Below, piece after piece: positions 24,717 to 35,331 of a stretch of DNA of 64,000 bases (the first letter of the stretch is position 1; each line of letters begins with the position of its first letter). The DNA is taken from positions 1 through 64,000 of the forward strand of contig NZ_LBMU02000115.1 of assembly GCF_001005085.2 (NCBI RefSeq), given 5' to 3'. This DNA is from Streptomyces humi. Its GTDB lineage: Bacteria > Actinomycetota > Actinomycetes > Streptomycetales > Streptomycetaceae. The notes under the pieces were generated by a model. That model was not told where the DNA came from and made no database searches. It saw only the letters and a list, made by a program, of their open reading frames with translations. The translations under genes were made by a program, and so were the position numbers.

Positions 24717-25271
24717 ATGATGTTCGCTTCAGGTCGAGTTGGCGTCGCTTCTGATGACTCCCTGCCGCAGAGGCCGGCGGGGCTCGCGGGGCCGTCGCAT
24801 GGCTGGGGCGCTCCACCCGACCGCCCCGTGTCGTCGCAGGCCCGGTCGCCGTCTCCCGCGCAGTCCGAGTTGAGCTGGGGGATCCAACTGGCGGCGTTCC
24901 CGAGGCCACGGCTGGGCGCGGTGGACGTCGTGCAGGTCGGGCTCGGGGTGGGACTCCGTGCGGTGGAGGGCATCCGGCAGGACGGCCTTCCTGTTGGCCC
25001 GGTCTTCTGCTGTGAGTCCCACGTCAGGATGCACATCCCTGCCGAGTCGGACACCGCCTACCGCTGGCACGCTCCGCAGACGCTGTGCCGCCCGGGAGCC
25101 TGGGAGTGCTCGACCAGCGGGCTTCCGACACCACGGTCGCGGTGCTCGGGGGTGTGGCTGTTTCCGCCCGGTCCGCGGAACACCCGCACACACGCGCCCG
25201 CGCTCCTTCACTGGCTGTCCCTGACACGGTCCGCCGGCGTACGGAACGTCGAGGTCCGGTATGGCGGTTAG
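24717..25271 (+). CDS. Hypothetical protein upstream of conservon
   Basis: 184-aa protein I cannot assign. It is Pro/Arg-rich at the start; the centre holds GAVDVVQVGLGVGLRAV and a segment YRWHAPQTLCRPGAWECS with two Cys, and a WLFPPGP strand follows. Similar layouts occur in Streptomyces proteins of unknown role. The ATG at 24717 has GGAG nine bases before it. The 3' end overlaps the small membrane-protein gene by 11 bp, so they share an operon leading toward the conservon. Confidence 0.5.
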   Translation: MMFASGRVGVASDDSLPQRPAGLAGPSHGWGAPPDRPVSSQARSPSPAQSELSWGIQLAAFPRPRLGAVDVVQVGLGVGLRAVEGIRQDGLPVGPVFCCESHVRMHIPAESDTAYRWHAPQTLCRPGAWECSTSGLPTPRSRCSGVWLFPPGPRNTRTHAPALLHWLSLTRSAGVRNVEVRYGG

Positions 25272-25455
25272 CGTCTCGGCCGTCGTCCTGCTGGGGTTCA
25301 TCACGTTCCTGCTCGTCAAAAAGAGCGGGTTGAAGGCGAGCCACGCGGTCGTCTGCACGCTCTTCGGTTTCTACCTCGCAGACTCCTCGATCGCCCCCAC
25401 CGTCTCGCAGGCCGTGAACAGCGTTGCCCAGATCGTCGGAAAGATCAGTTTCTAG
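25261..25455 (+). CDS. Small membrane protein
   Basis: 64-aa protein with two hydrophobic helices (about residues 3-18 and 26-42) and a short C-terminal helix. Function unknown. It overlaps the previous gene by 11 bp and precedes the conservon histidine-kinase gene by 115 bp. Confidence 0.6.
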   Translation: MAVSVSAVVLLGFITFLLVKKSGLKASHAVVCTLFGFYLADSSIAPTVSQAVNSVAQIVGKISF

Positions 25456-25569
25456 CCGCCGGTTTCAAGCCGTCCGGCTGAATCGCAAGTGCGTCACATT
25501 TCCGGCACTGCGTGGCATCGGGACCGATGCCTCCCCATCGCCAACCTTTCTTTCTACTTCGGGGATTTG

Positions 25570-26925
25570 ATGACCTCGCGCGTATTGGATCCGGCCCTTT
25601 GGTTGTCGGCCCTGGCTGTTCTCGCAGCCGTGGCCACGGCCGTGCGCTTTCGTGCCGCGTCACTCGACGGAAAGCGTCGCGTCGCCAGCCTGGAGACGTC
25701 CTTGCGGATGGAGCGGGAGGCGGTCGCAGCCCGTGACGACGAGGTACGGCATCTCGCTCAGCAGCAGGTGCCCCACCTGATCCACACCGTGCTGAGCGGC
25801 CAACAGGCGGCGGCCCCGCCCTCGCTCCACCCGGAACTGAGCAAGACCGAGTTCGGCCGGGCTCTGGCTGAAGTCCTGCGCACGGTGCACGAGACGACGG
25901 TCCAGTCCGCCGACCGCGCGGAGAACGTGACCCGCACGACACTGGGCACCTTCATCCGCGCGATCCAGCCGCTCGTGAACGAGTTGCAGGGCGCGGTGGA
26001 AGAGATGGTCGAGCGTCACCACGACCCGAAGGTGCTCGCGGACGCGATCGAGATCTCCCATGGTGGCAACCAGCTGGCCCGGCGACTTCAGGCCTTCAGC
26101 GTGCTGATCGGATCCTGGCCCGGGCGCCAGCGTGACCCCGCACCCCTGATCGATGTCGTGCGCGGCGGCGTCTCACGAATCCGCGACTACGACCGCATCG
26201 AGATCACCGGCGAGGCTCCTTTCGCCGTGACCAGCCGGGCCGTGGAACCCATCGTGCTGAGTCTGGCCGAGTTGCTCGACAACGCGGCCCGCCACTCCGA
26301 GCCGGGCACCAAGGTCCAGGTCTGGTACGTCTCGGCAGCCAACGGGGTGACCGTGTTCATCGACGACGCGGGCATCGGGATGACGCCCGAGAACCGCGCG
26401 AACGCCGGCCTGCTGCTCTCCGGTGGCCAGCAGATCTGGATCACCCAGATGCGTAACCCGCCCCAGCTCGGGTTCGTGACGGCCGGACAGTACGCCGACC
26501 GTTACGGCTTCCGGGCGGGCGCCGACCAGATATCCGCAACCGGCGGCGTACGGGCCTGGGTGTTCATTCCACAGGAGCTGCTGGTGCCCCTCGCAGACGT
26601 ACCGAAAGCCGCCGAGCAAGCACGCACGCACCCGCCTGTCACTACCTCCGCCCCGGCGCCACCGGCAGAGCCTGCCTCAGTGGCCGGGGAACCGCCGCAG
26701 TATCCGACGCGCGCCGACAGCGGCCTCCCGCAACGCACCCGACAAGGCGCCGGGCCGCGGCACGCCGCCTCCCCTGTCCACGAGACCCAGACCCCGAGTG
26801 ACGGCGGCCGTGCCGTGGGCGCCTTCCTGCGCGGCGTCGAACGCGCCGGCACCCAGGGCGGCCAACCCTCAGGCCCGGGCTCCCACCTCCCCGACGAAGG
26901 GAAGCACACCGATGACGACCGTTAA
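25570..26925 (+). CDS. Conservon sensor-kinase-like protein (CvnA type)
   Basis: 451-aa membrane protein. One N-terminal transmembrane helix (about residues 8-25), a coiled-coil cytoplasmic part, and a HATPase domain at about residues 210-340: the LAELLDNAARHS N-box and DDAGIGM G1 box are clear. The C-terminal ~110 residues are Pro-rich and disordered. Conservon kinases signal through the roadblock/DUF742/GTPase trio encoded next, like a bacterial G-protein-coupled system at the membrane. The start was placed at the ATG directly before the membrane helix. It overlaps cvnB by 14 bp. Confidence 0.9.
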   Translation: MTSRVLDPALWLSALAVLAAVATAVRFRAASLDGKRRVASLETSLRMEREAVAARDDEVRHLAQQQVPHLIHTVLSGQQAAAPPSLHPELSKTEFGRALAEVLRTVHETTVQSADRAENVTRTTLGTFIRAIQPLVNELQGAVEEMVERHHDPKVLADAIEISHGGNQLARRLQAFSVLIGSWPGRQRDPAPLIDVVRGGVSRIRDYDRIEITGEAPFAVTSRAVEPIVLSLAELLDNAARHSEPGTKVQVWYVSAANGVTVFIDDAGIGMTPENRANAGLLLSGGQQIWITQMRNPPQLGFVTAGQYADRYGFRAGADQISATGGVRAWVFIPQELLVPLADVPKAAEQARTHPPVTTSAPAPPAEPASVAGEPPQYPTRADSGLPQRTRQGAGPRHAASPVHETQTPSDGGRAVGAFLRGVERAGTQGGQPSGPGSHLPDEGKHTDDDR

Positions 26926-27388
26926 CAAGAAGCTCGACATGCTGAGCGGGCTGGGCTGGATGCTCGATGAGGAACTCCTCGGGCAGCCCGGCGTCCTGCG
27001 CGCCATGGTGCTGTCGGCCGACGGACTGCCGGTCGTCTGTTCAAAGGACATCGACCGCGGCCAGGACATCCCCAGGGCCATGTCCGAGCGGGTGGCCGCG
27101 GCCGTCACCGGGCTTCAGGCCGTCAGCCAGGAGTCGACCGAGTTCGCCAGCAAGCCGAGGAGCAGCGAAGACAAGCCCTTCTCCGCCGGCCCATGGCAGC
27201 GGACCCTGATCCAGTACGAGCAGGCGTACATCATCATCATCGCCGCCCGCGCCGGCACGTACCTGGCCGTGGCCATGAGCCAGAAGGCGGACGTCGAGGC
27301 CGTGTCGTACCAGATGGAGAAGGTCGTCGACCGCATCGGCGACTACCTCGGCCTTCCCCCGCGGCAACCGGCACCGTCCGCGTCATGA
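26912..27388 (+). CDS. Roadblock/LC7 protein (CvnB type)
   Basis: 158-aa roadblock/LC7-fold protein with the characteristic GVLRAMVLSADGLPVVCS strand-helix start and the later QAYIIIIAARAGTYLAVAM strands. In conservons it is thought to act as GTPase-regulating (MglB-like) partner of CvnD. The ATG at 26912 overlaps the kinase gene by 14 bp. It is slightly longer than usual roadblock proteins (about 130 aa), through an insert rich in Lys/Ser. Confidence 0.9.
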   Translation: MTTVNKKLDMLSGLGWMLDEELLGQPGVLRAMVLSADGLPVVCSKDIDRGQDIPRAMSERVAAAVTGLQAVSQESTEFASKPRSSEDKPFSAGPWQRTLIQYEQAYIIIIAARAGTYLAVAMSQKADVEAVSYQMEKVVDRIGDYLGLPPRQPAPSAS

Positions 27389-27747
27389 CCGCGTCCCGGC
27401 GTGTCCGGGGGCCGGGGCTGGTGGGCCTGCACGTCGTGACGGGCGGCCGCTCCGAGCCGAGCCGCAACCACTTCGACTTCGTCACGACCGTACGCATTTC
27501 CACCCCCGGCCTGGATCGCACGGGCCTGTCCCCGGAGCAGCGCCGTGTGCTGGAGCTGTGTCAGCCGGGAGCACTGACCGTGGCCGAGATCGGGGCGTAT
27601 CTCGTGCTTCCCCTCAGTGTCCTGCGAGTCCTCCTCGCCGACCTGATGGAACGAGGCCACATCACCACCAACGGCAAGTTCTACGCCGTCCAGGCGGCCG
27701 ACCGAGAGGTATTGGAGGCAGTCCTTGAGGGGCTCCGCAAGCTCTAA
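27385..27747 (+). CDS. DUF742 protein (CvnC type)
   Basis: 120-aa protein of the DUF742 family. It has a winged-helix-like C-terminal half: SPEQRRVLELCQPGALTVAEIGAYL, then LPLSVLRVLLADLMERGHI. These are constant members of conservons; the role is unknown, possibly adaptor between kinase and GTPase. The ATG overlaps the cvnB stop by 4 bp. Confidence 0.9.
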   Translation: MTASRRVRGPGLVGLHVVTGGRSEPSRNHFDFVTTVRISTPGLDRTGLSPEQRRVLELCQPGALTVAEIGAYLVLPLSVLRVLLADLMERGHITTNGKFYAVQAADREVLEAVLEGLRKL

Positions 27748-28330
27748 CCCCGCCGCAGGTACCCATCTGCGCGGTGACGAGACCACCGTGAAGATCATGG
27801 TCGCGGGCGCCTTCTCCGTGGGCAAGACCACCGTCATCGGCACGATGTCGGAGATCCGTCCCCTCCGGACGGAGGAGGTGATGACCGCCGCCAGCGTCCC
27901 GGTCGACGACCTGGACGGGCGCCCGGACAAGAGCGCGACCACGGTCGCCCTCGACTTCGGCCGGCTCTCCCTCAGCCCCGAACTCGTGCTCTACCTCTTC
28001 GGCGCGCCCGGGCAGCAACGGTTCTTCCCCATCCTGCGTCACCTCGCCCACGGCGCACTCGGGGCGCTGGTCCTGGTGGACACACGCCACCTTGCGCAGA
28101 GCTATCCCGTCATCGGCGCGGTGGAGGAGCTCGGGCTGGCCTACGCCATCGCGGTCAACGAGTTCCCCGACGCTCCGCGGCACACCGTCGACGAGTTGCG
28201 GGCCGCGATGGACCTGTCCGAGCAGACCCCGCTGGTGTTCTTCGACGCGCGCGACCGCCCCAGCTCCAAGAACGCCCTGATCAGCCTCGTGTCCTATCTC
28301 CTCACCCTGTTGCCGGAGCCACCCCGATGA
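27725..28330 (+). CDS. Ras-like GTPase (CvnD type)
   Basis: 201-aa small GTPase. The P-loop GAFSVGKTT is near residue 28, switch II is recognisable in FGAPGQQRF, and the AVNEF segment occupies the NKxD place with an altered Lys/Asp. The N-terminal extension and TTG start with a 23-bp overlap to cvnC are usual in conservons. It should bind GTP at the membrane together with the CvnA/B/C proteins. The next gene overlaps by 4 bp. Confidence 0.9.
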   Translation: MRGSASSNPAAGTHLRGDETTVKIMVAGAFSVGKTTVIGTMSEIRPLRTEEVMTAASVPVDDLDGRPDKSATTVALDFGRLSLSPELVLYLFGAPGQQRFFPILRHLAHGALGALVLVDTRHLAQSYPVIGAVEELGLAYAIAVNEFPDAPRHTVDELRAAMDLSEQTPLVFFDARDRPSSKNALISLVSYLLTLLPEPPR

Positions 28331-29642
28331 CCATGCCGACTCCCGGGCCCACGCCCCACTGGCCGCCTGCGGCCGGCGGCTGCCCCCACAGCCCGGCGGG
28401 ATACCCGCCCGCGCCTGTCCCGCCGCAGCCGCTACCGATCCACGGGCCCGAATTCAGCGCGAACCCGCGCCAGACGTACGAGAGGCTCCGGGCCCAGGGC
28501 CCCATCGCGCCATGCGAGATCGACCACGGCGTCTACGGCTACATCACCACCACCTACCGCTCCGCCCTGTACCTGCTGCGCAACACCCCGAGCATCTTCC
28601 TCAAGGACCCCCACCACTGGTCGGCCCTTCGCGAGGGCCGCGTACCTGCCGACGCCCCCGCGCTCATGATGATGCGGCCGCGTAGGAACGCGCTGTGGCT
28701 CGACGGCTACGACCACACACGCCTGCGCAGCGCGGTCACCGACAGTCTTTCCTGGGTCGACACCCACGCCCTGACCGCCGGCGTGGCCCGCATCGCCGAC
28801 GGCCTGCTCGACCGCCTCATGGACCAGGAACACCCCGACTTGGTCGCCCACTTCGCCGACCCCCTGCCCATGCAGGTACTGATCGAGATGTTCGGCTGCC
28901 CGCCCGAAATCGGTCAGACCATCGTCACCTCCATCGCGAGGCTCTTCGACACCACCCAGGACGCAGCCCGGGTGAACACCGAACTCGAAGAAGCCTGCCT
29001 GGCCCTCACGAGGCTCAAACGGCACCGGCCGGGCTACGACGTCACCTCCTGGCTCGTGTCCCACCAGGCCCAGCTGTCCGACGAGGAGATGATCCAGCAG
29101 ATCCTCCTGCTGATCGGGGCCGGAACCACCCCGTGCACCAACCTGATCGCCAACGCCGTGCTCCTGCTCATCACAGACGACCGGTTCAGTGGTGACCTGC
29201 ACACCGGCGTCCGACCTGTCTCCGACGCGCTCGACCAAGTCCTGTGGGACGACCCGCCGGTGTCCAGCTACTGCCCCCTCTACCTGCGCGAAGAACACGT
29301 CTACGAGGGCATCCGGCTGCTTCCCGGTATGCCGATCCTGGTGTCCTTCGCCGCCGCCAACAGCGACCCCGCCCTCGCCGCCGGCTCCGACCGACGCTCG
29401 GGCAACCGGGCGCACCTCGCCTTCAGCGCGGGCATCCGCGCCTGCCCGGCACCCGACCTCGCACGCGTCATCACCGAGACCGCCATCGAACGCGTCCTGG
29501 ACCGGATCCCCGACCTCACCCTCGCCTGCTCATCTGCCCAACTCGTCCGCCGCCCCGGCACCTTCCAGAGCGGCTGGACACATCTCCCCGTCGCCTTCCC
29601 TCGCACGACCTCCACCGTCCCGAACTCCAGCAGAGGACCGCG

Positions 29643-29646
<4 letters not shown>
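28327..29646 (+). CDS. CYP157-like cytochrome P450 lacking ExxR (CvnE type)
   Basis: 439-aa P450-fold protein. The I-helix GAGTTPC and the heme-ligand Cys (C373 in FSAGIRACPAP) are present, but the K-helix ExxR, otherwise invariant, reads D303-Q-V-L-W307. CYP157 enzymes of Streptomyces conservons are known to lack ExxR in the same place, so this is a family trait and not damage. The N-terminus is Pro/Gly-rich. Activity and substrate of such proteins are unclear. It is translationally coupled to the GTPase gene and to the following CYP154-like gene. Confidence 0.88.
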
Positions 29647-31007
<1,361 letters not shown>

Positions 31008-31048
31008 CCTGGTCCCTCAACCTCTACAGCACCGTACGGAGCACTCCC

Positions 31049-32335
31049 ATGACGAGCACCACTCCCGCCGCGTCCACGAAGGGCACGGACGTGCCCACGT
31101 TGTTGACCAACGCGCGGCGGGAGCTGGACGCCATCGCATTCCGCGTCCCGAACGCTCCCATGGCTGTCGCCGCAGCGCTCACCTCCCTGGGGGCACTCGC
31201 CCTGCGCCTGGTGACGGCCGCCGAGCCGCTTGCCAGCAGCATCGGGGGAGAGAAGCAGGCGGAACTCCGGGCGCTGATCGGCAGGGTCAAAGACCGTGCC
31301 AGTTCGAAGCCGCGGCCGGATCTCGCGTACGAACACCTGCTGGTGCTCCTCAGACAGACCCAGGAGTTGCTGCGCTGGCTGGAGCAGGCGCACGACATCG
31401 AACCGCGCCGCATCCAAGCTGCCGCCAGCCGTCGGCATGCGGCGCACCACGCCGTCCGGCCTGTAGGGGAGAGCCGAATCGCGCCCGCCCTCCAGGCCGT
31501 CGGACCGCCTGCCCCACTGCCTTCTCTGGGTTCGGCGGTCACTCTGCGGCAGCTGACCGCGAAGCCCAGCTCGGCAAGGGTCCAGGACTGCCTCCGACGC
31601 GGCAAAGACCACTACCCCGTCGACGGCGAAATGACCGAACAACTCCTCACCGTCGCTCCGTTCCTCCGGGATGCCGTCGCCATCAACGACACGTTCGCCA
31701 TCCAAGCGGTCGCTCTGCTCGCTGGCCAGCTGGGCATCACCCAGTTCATCGACCTCGGATGTGGGCTCCCCACTTCCCCGACGCTGTACGAGACCGCCGC
31801 CGCGGTCCTGCCCCGTGGAAGCGAGATCGCCGTGGCTTACGTCGACCACGATCCGATCGTCATGGCCCATGCCGCCACACTGCTCACGGCGCCACGCCCC
31901 CACCGAACGGCGCATGTGCACGCGGACCTCGCCCAGCCCGACAGCATCCTCACCGACCCGGACCTGCGAGGCGCTTTGGACCTGTCCCGGCCGGTGGCCG
32001 TACTCGCCCACGCCGTCCTGCACGAAGTACCCGACCGCCTCGCCTACCCGGCCATCTCCGCTCTCACGGGTCGGCTGGTCCCAGGCAGTGCCCTCTCCAT
32101 CACCCACCCCACCGCCGCACTGCACCCAGGTTCGATGAACCGGGTCGGAGGTCTGTACACCGAGTCGATCGGTCCCATCGCCCTGCGCAGCCCTCATGAA
32201 CTCGGCCGGTTCTTCGACGGATGGCGTCTACTCGCCCCCGGGCTGGTGGAAACCGCCCACTGGCATGGCGTTACAGGTACCGCGTATCCCTCTGGTTCGT
32301 CGGCAGCGTTCGCGGCCATCGCCGTAAAGCCGTGA
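31049..32335 (+). CDS. SAM-dependent methyltransferase with helical N-terminal domain
   Basis: 428-aa protein. The C-terminal ~265 residues match the Streptomyces-rich Methyltransf_19 type (DUF574): a stretch SSARVQDCLRRGKDHYPVD, then motif I FIDLGCGLPT, the acidic VDHDPIVM end of strand 2 and LHEVPD. The N-terminal ~165 residues are a separate, mainly helical domain I do not recognise. It begins 41 bp after the P450 gene and is probably read with the conservon. The methyl acceptor is unknown. Confidence 0.85.
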   Translation: MTSTTPAASTKGTDVPTLLTNARRELDAIAFRVPNAPMAVAAALTSLGALALRLVTAAEPLASSIGGEKQAELRALIGRVKDRASSKPRPDLAYEHLLVLLRQTQELLRWLEQAHDIEPRRIQAAASRRHAAHHAVRPVGESRIAPALQAVGPPAPLPSLGSAVTLRQLTAKPSSARVQDCLRRGKDHYPVDGEMTEQLLTVAPFLRDAVAINDTFAIQAVALLAGQLGITQFIDLGCGLPTSPTLYETAAAVLPRGSEIAVAYVDHDPIVMAHAATLLTAPRPHRTAHVHADLAQPDSILTDPDLRGALDLSRPVAVLAHAVLHEVPDRLAYPAISALTGRLVPGSALSITHPTAALHPGSMNRVGGLYTESIGPIALRSPHELGRFFDGWRLLAPGLVETAHWHGVTGTAYPSGSSAAFAAIAVKP

Positions 32336-32577
32336 CGGCGCCAACTTCCAAGCTGGCCTTCCGAGCGATGCGCCAGACCCACATGCCGCCCGTCCCGTCC
32401 GTGCCCCCCGTCGCGGATGGGGCGGGCTCCGGGTTTGGTACGCAAACCGACTTTCACTCCAGCCCCATGGATCACTTACGTATCCGTTCGCGGCGATTCG
32501 GCCATCCTCCGTGCCTCGGGAAGCGTGCTGGATGGCGGTCGGCGAGGCGAGACCCCCGAATTCACACGGCTGGGGAT

Positions 32578-32605
32578 CCGACTCAAACACGCGTGTTCGA
32601 GTCGG
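32578..32605. promoter_or_regulatory. 28-bp palindrome in a gene-free stretch
   Basis: The sequence 32578-32605 (core CTCAAACACGCGTGTTCGAG) is self-complementary except for one pair. The surrounding 32336-32749 region (414 bp) has no convincing gene. The palindrome lies 145 bp upstream of the small gene at 32750 and may be an operator, or a cruciform-forming site near the edge of the conjugative element. Confidence 0.6.
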
Positions 32606-32749
32606 GCCGTCGGGTCGTTGTCCCGGTCATCATCAGTCATCCCCAACACGGTTCAGATGTCGCGTTGTTGGCGGCATCCGGGACGGTCGTGCCCCGGCAT
32701 ACCGCCGTCACTCCACCGTGTCGTCGCTCGGCCAACCACCGGAGGAATC

Positions 32750-32905
32750 ATGAATCCCGTCCCTGTGCCTCTCCTCGTTCATCCGCTCACCGCTCACCCC
32801 GAGGCCGCCCGGGCAGTCCTCCGGAGCCACAGGGTGACTGCGCCTGGCAGCACTCCGGCGTACGCCCTGGATACGCGACACCTGACACCGAGGTGGGGGG
32901 CATGA
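32750..32905 (+). CDS. 51-aa peptide gene
   Basis: Short ORF with a near-perfect RBS (GGAGG, 5 bp before the ATG) encoding a 51-aa peptide, MNPVPVPLLVHPLTAHPEA through to ...LTPRWGA. It is translationally coupled (ATGA) to the truncated kinase gene that follows. It has no Cys and no signal peptide. It could be a real small protein, a leader peptide or a peptide precursor; only the RBS and coupling support it. Confidence 0.5.
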   Translation: MNPVPVPLLVHPLTAHPEAARAVLRSHRVTAPGSTPAYALDTRHLTPRWGA

Positions 32906-33477
32906 CCGGAGAGCAATCACCCTCGGCACCCGTCATGGCCTGGGCGGAACGGACCCTCGGCCCACTCGCCTTGTTGCGCAACGCCACGGCCGGTCCGTCG
33001 CTCGCAGGTGCATGGGACGTCGTACGCACGAGTGACGGCGCTCTTTTCCACATCAAGATCGCCCAGAACCCTGGTGCCTTCACCCAAGAGACCTTCGCCC
33101 ACCGACACGCTGTGCCCGCCCTCGGCCCTGGTGCGGCCCCACGCCTGCTGGCCACCTCCGCCGCGCACCTGGCCCTGATCGTGACGGCCCTGCCCGGCAC
33201 ACCCCTTGCCGAGCTGCGGCTGAAGGAGGCCATGCTCAGGACGGTCCACTGGCGGGCCGGCCTGCTCCTCGCCCAGCTGCACCAGGCCGGAAGGCACACC
33301 GGTACCGCGCACCACGACGCGCCGACGGTCCTGTCCCGCTTGGCCGACGACGCGGCTCGTCACCTCGATACGGTCAGCGACCGCCTGTCGTCGGACGAAG
33401 AGAAGCTGGCGGTGGTCCTGCCGCCGTGGGCGGAGGCGGCCCCGGAAGCGGAGGGCCGGCGACGGAGACGTCTTTGA
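32902..33477 (+). pseudogene. APH-fold phosphotransferase, 3'-truncated
   Basis: 191 residues with the N-lobe of an aminoglycoside-phosphotransferase-like kinase: DGALFHIKIAQNPG (ATP-Lys), then PRLLAT, LIVTALPGTPL and the HRAG/LLLAQLHQAG helix. The protein stops just before the place of the catalytic HGD loop and ends in an Arg-rich run. The last ~100 bp overlap a minus-strand gene of the conjugative element, so the C-lobe was probably removed when that element arrived. Inactive as a kinase. Confidence 0.7.
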
Positions 33478-34111
33478 CAGGGGAAACCGGCCGTGAGGAC
33501 ACACACCCGAGGACGCTCGGCGGCACCGTGGCCTGGCACGCCGAGATCAACCCCGCCGTTCCTGCCGATGTTGCTCCGCCGGGCGGCGGCGCCCCAGGAG
33601 CGGGCGTGGTGGTCGCGGACCGGCTGCGGGCAGCCTGGAGCCGCGCGGACGGGGGAGAGGCCGTCGCCGATGCGGCGTGCAGGGAGTTGGCACCGTGGTC
33701 CAGAGCCGCGCTGGCGGTGGCGAGTCCTTCCTCCATCGCCCGTACGGCTGCCTCCCGGGCATCCTTGGCGTCGGGCTGGTCGCGCAGCCTCTCGGTCTGC
33801 TGCAGGAAAGCGAGCTGGTGGGCCACCGCTCCCAGAGCGGAAGCCGCTTCGCCAGCGGGCTTGACGGCGGCGGCGAAGTCGGTGATCACGCGAGTGGCAT
33901 GGGCCCCCTGGTCGTCATCTGAGGCGCGGAAGAGGACCTCCTCGCCCAGATCGGTGACCAGCTTTCCGAGCTCGGAGATCTGGCGTGCGACGGCGACGAC
34001 ATCGGGTGAGCGGTGGGGATCTCCTGGCACCGGCAGTTTGCCGCGCTGGGCGTCGAAGGCGGAGGCCGTGGCGCACAGAGCCAAGGCATCGGTGAGCAAG
34101 GTGTTGTCCAC
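33374..34111 (-). CDS. Helical hypothetical protein at element edge
   Basis: 245-aa protein from a GTG. Residues 1-150 are predicted helical, with ISELGKLVTDLGEEVLFRAS and LGAVAHQLAFLQQTERL; the C-terminal 90 residues are Ala/Pro-rich and low complexity. Function unknown. Its 3' end overlaps the truncated kinase on the other strand by about 100 bp, so the native C-terminus may have been replaced at the element border. It is the last gene of the minus-strand conjugation block. Confidence 0.6.
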   Translation of the reverse strand: MDNTLLTDALALCATASAFDAQRGKLPVPGDPHRSPDVVAVARQISELGKLVTDLGEEVLFRASDDDQGAHATRVITDFAAAVKPAGEAASALGAVAHQLAFLQQTERLRDQPDAKDAREAAVRAMEEGLATASAALDHGANSLHAASATASPPSARLQAARSRSATTTPAPGAPPPGGATSAGTAGLISACQATVPPSVLGCVSSRPVSPVKDVSVAGPPLPGPPPPTAAGPPPASLRPTTGGR

Positions 34112-34167
34112 GGGGCGTTCCAGAGTTGGGGACAGTCGGTGGGCTGGGTTCGTGGGGCGAGGACGGT

Positions 34168-35331
34168 TCAGCCGTGGGCGCGCGATGGCGGCCGTGCGGC
34201 CGATGGCGTAGAGGCAGGTCCAGGGCACTTCGAGGGCCGTGCGGCCGGTGGTGTGCTGCGGGCGAGGGCGGCGTGGACCCGTGCCGTCGGCGGCCCCTCG
34301 GCCGGCGGCACGGCGGGTGGCGGAGCGGGGTTGCCGTTCGCGGTCTGCCAGCGGGCGCGCACTTCGTCGAGCGGCCCGAGCGCGTGCAGGGCGTGGCTGA
34401 TGAGCCTCCCGGGGGCCAGGGTCTCGTTCTCAGCCAGGGCGCGGATGGCGCGGGCGGAGGCGGCGGCGGTCCGGGCGACGAAGGAACGCATGACCTGCTC
34501 GCCGAGCCACTCGGCGCTGCCGGCGCCGACGCCGTCGCAGATGGCGGTGAGCTGTTCGCTGGTCAGCGTGCCGTCGGCGAGCAGACCGCGCCGCTGGGCT
34601 TCCCACAGCACCGTGATCCGGTCGATGGGCTCGCCGCGGTGGTGAAGTGCGCCCAGGCAGCGGTAGAGCTGGCCGTGTGCGGGGTCGGCGAAGTCGCCCG
34701 GCCGCAGCCAGCCGACGACCTCGTCCGTCGCCTTCGGCTGCTCGACCAGGACCGCCAGTAGGAACTGCTCGTCCTCGGCGACCTGATCCGCTCGTCCCGG
34801 CGGGGACGCTACTGGAGCTGTGGAGGGCGGTGTGGCCGGGGCGACCGGGCGCGGTTCGGACCCCCAGCGGCGCGCGAGGTCCCCGAGCACCCCGGTCAGG
34901 ACGTCCGCGTGGTGCAGCGCTCCTTCCGCCCCACCTTGGAAGGCGTCGGCGCGGGCTGCCTGGTGGAGCCGGATCGCGTGCTCGGTCACGGTGCGGTGGA
35001 TCGCTCCCTCCAGCACCATCCGGCCGTACACAGGGGCGTGTTCGGGGCGCGGGCACGCCGAAATCAGGATGTGGGGGTATGAGGCGCTCAGCCCCCGGAC
35101 GTGGTGGCTGGCCTCTTCGACCGCGTCGGTCACCCAGGACAGCGGCACCGGTTCCTCGGTCGCCAAGGCGGGGTGACCCTCGGTCCGGAGCTTACGCAGG
35201 GCAGCGAACAGCGCCTTGTGGAGAGGCCGGTAGAAGTGATCCGGCGCCAGCCACTCCAGGTGCGCGAGCTGACCGGGGTCGAGCAGCACCGAGCCGAGCA
35301 CTGCCTGCTGGGCACTCAGCAGCGGGTTCAT
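34168..35331 (-). CDS. Tandem DnaB-N-domain protein
   Basis: 387-aa protein with two copies of a DnaB-helicase N-terminal-like domain. Copy one (about residues 3-60) reads LSAQQAVLGSVLLDP...APDHFYRPLHKALFAAL; copy two (about residues 175-240) reads AEDEQFLLAVLVEQP...RPGDFADPAHGQLYRCL. No helicase motor follows; the tail is Pro-rich. In DnaB this domain binds primase and forms rings, so a role in element replication by recruiting host helicase or primase is likely. The ATG overlaps the previous stop by 4 bp. Confidence 0.75.
   Translation of the reverse strand: MNPLLSAQQAVLGSVLLDPGQLAHLEWLAPDHFYRPLHKALFAALRKLRTEGHPALATEEPVPLSWVTDAVEEASHHVRGLSASYPHILISACPRPEHAPVYGRMVLEGAIHRTVTEHAIRLHQAARADAFQGGAEGALHHADVLTGVLGDLARRWGSEPRPVAPATPPSTAPVASPPGRADQVAEDEQFLLAVLVEQPKATDEVVGWLRPGDFADPAHGQLYRCLGALHHRGEPIDRITVLWEAQRRGLLADGTLTSEQLTAICDGVGAGSAEWLGEQVMRSFVARTAAASARAIRALAENETLAPGRLISHALHALGPLDEVRARWQTANGNPAPPPAVPPAEGPPTARVHAALARSTPPAARPSKCPGPASTPSAARPPSRAHG

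Noticed and set aside
29244..29642. N-terminal extension of the CYP154-like P450
   Set aside because: It is out-of-frame translation of the preceding P450; the ATG at 29643 gives the normal P450 length with a 4-bp overlap.
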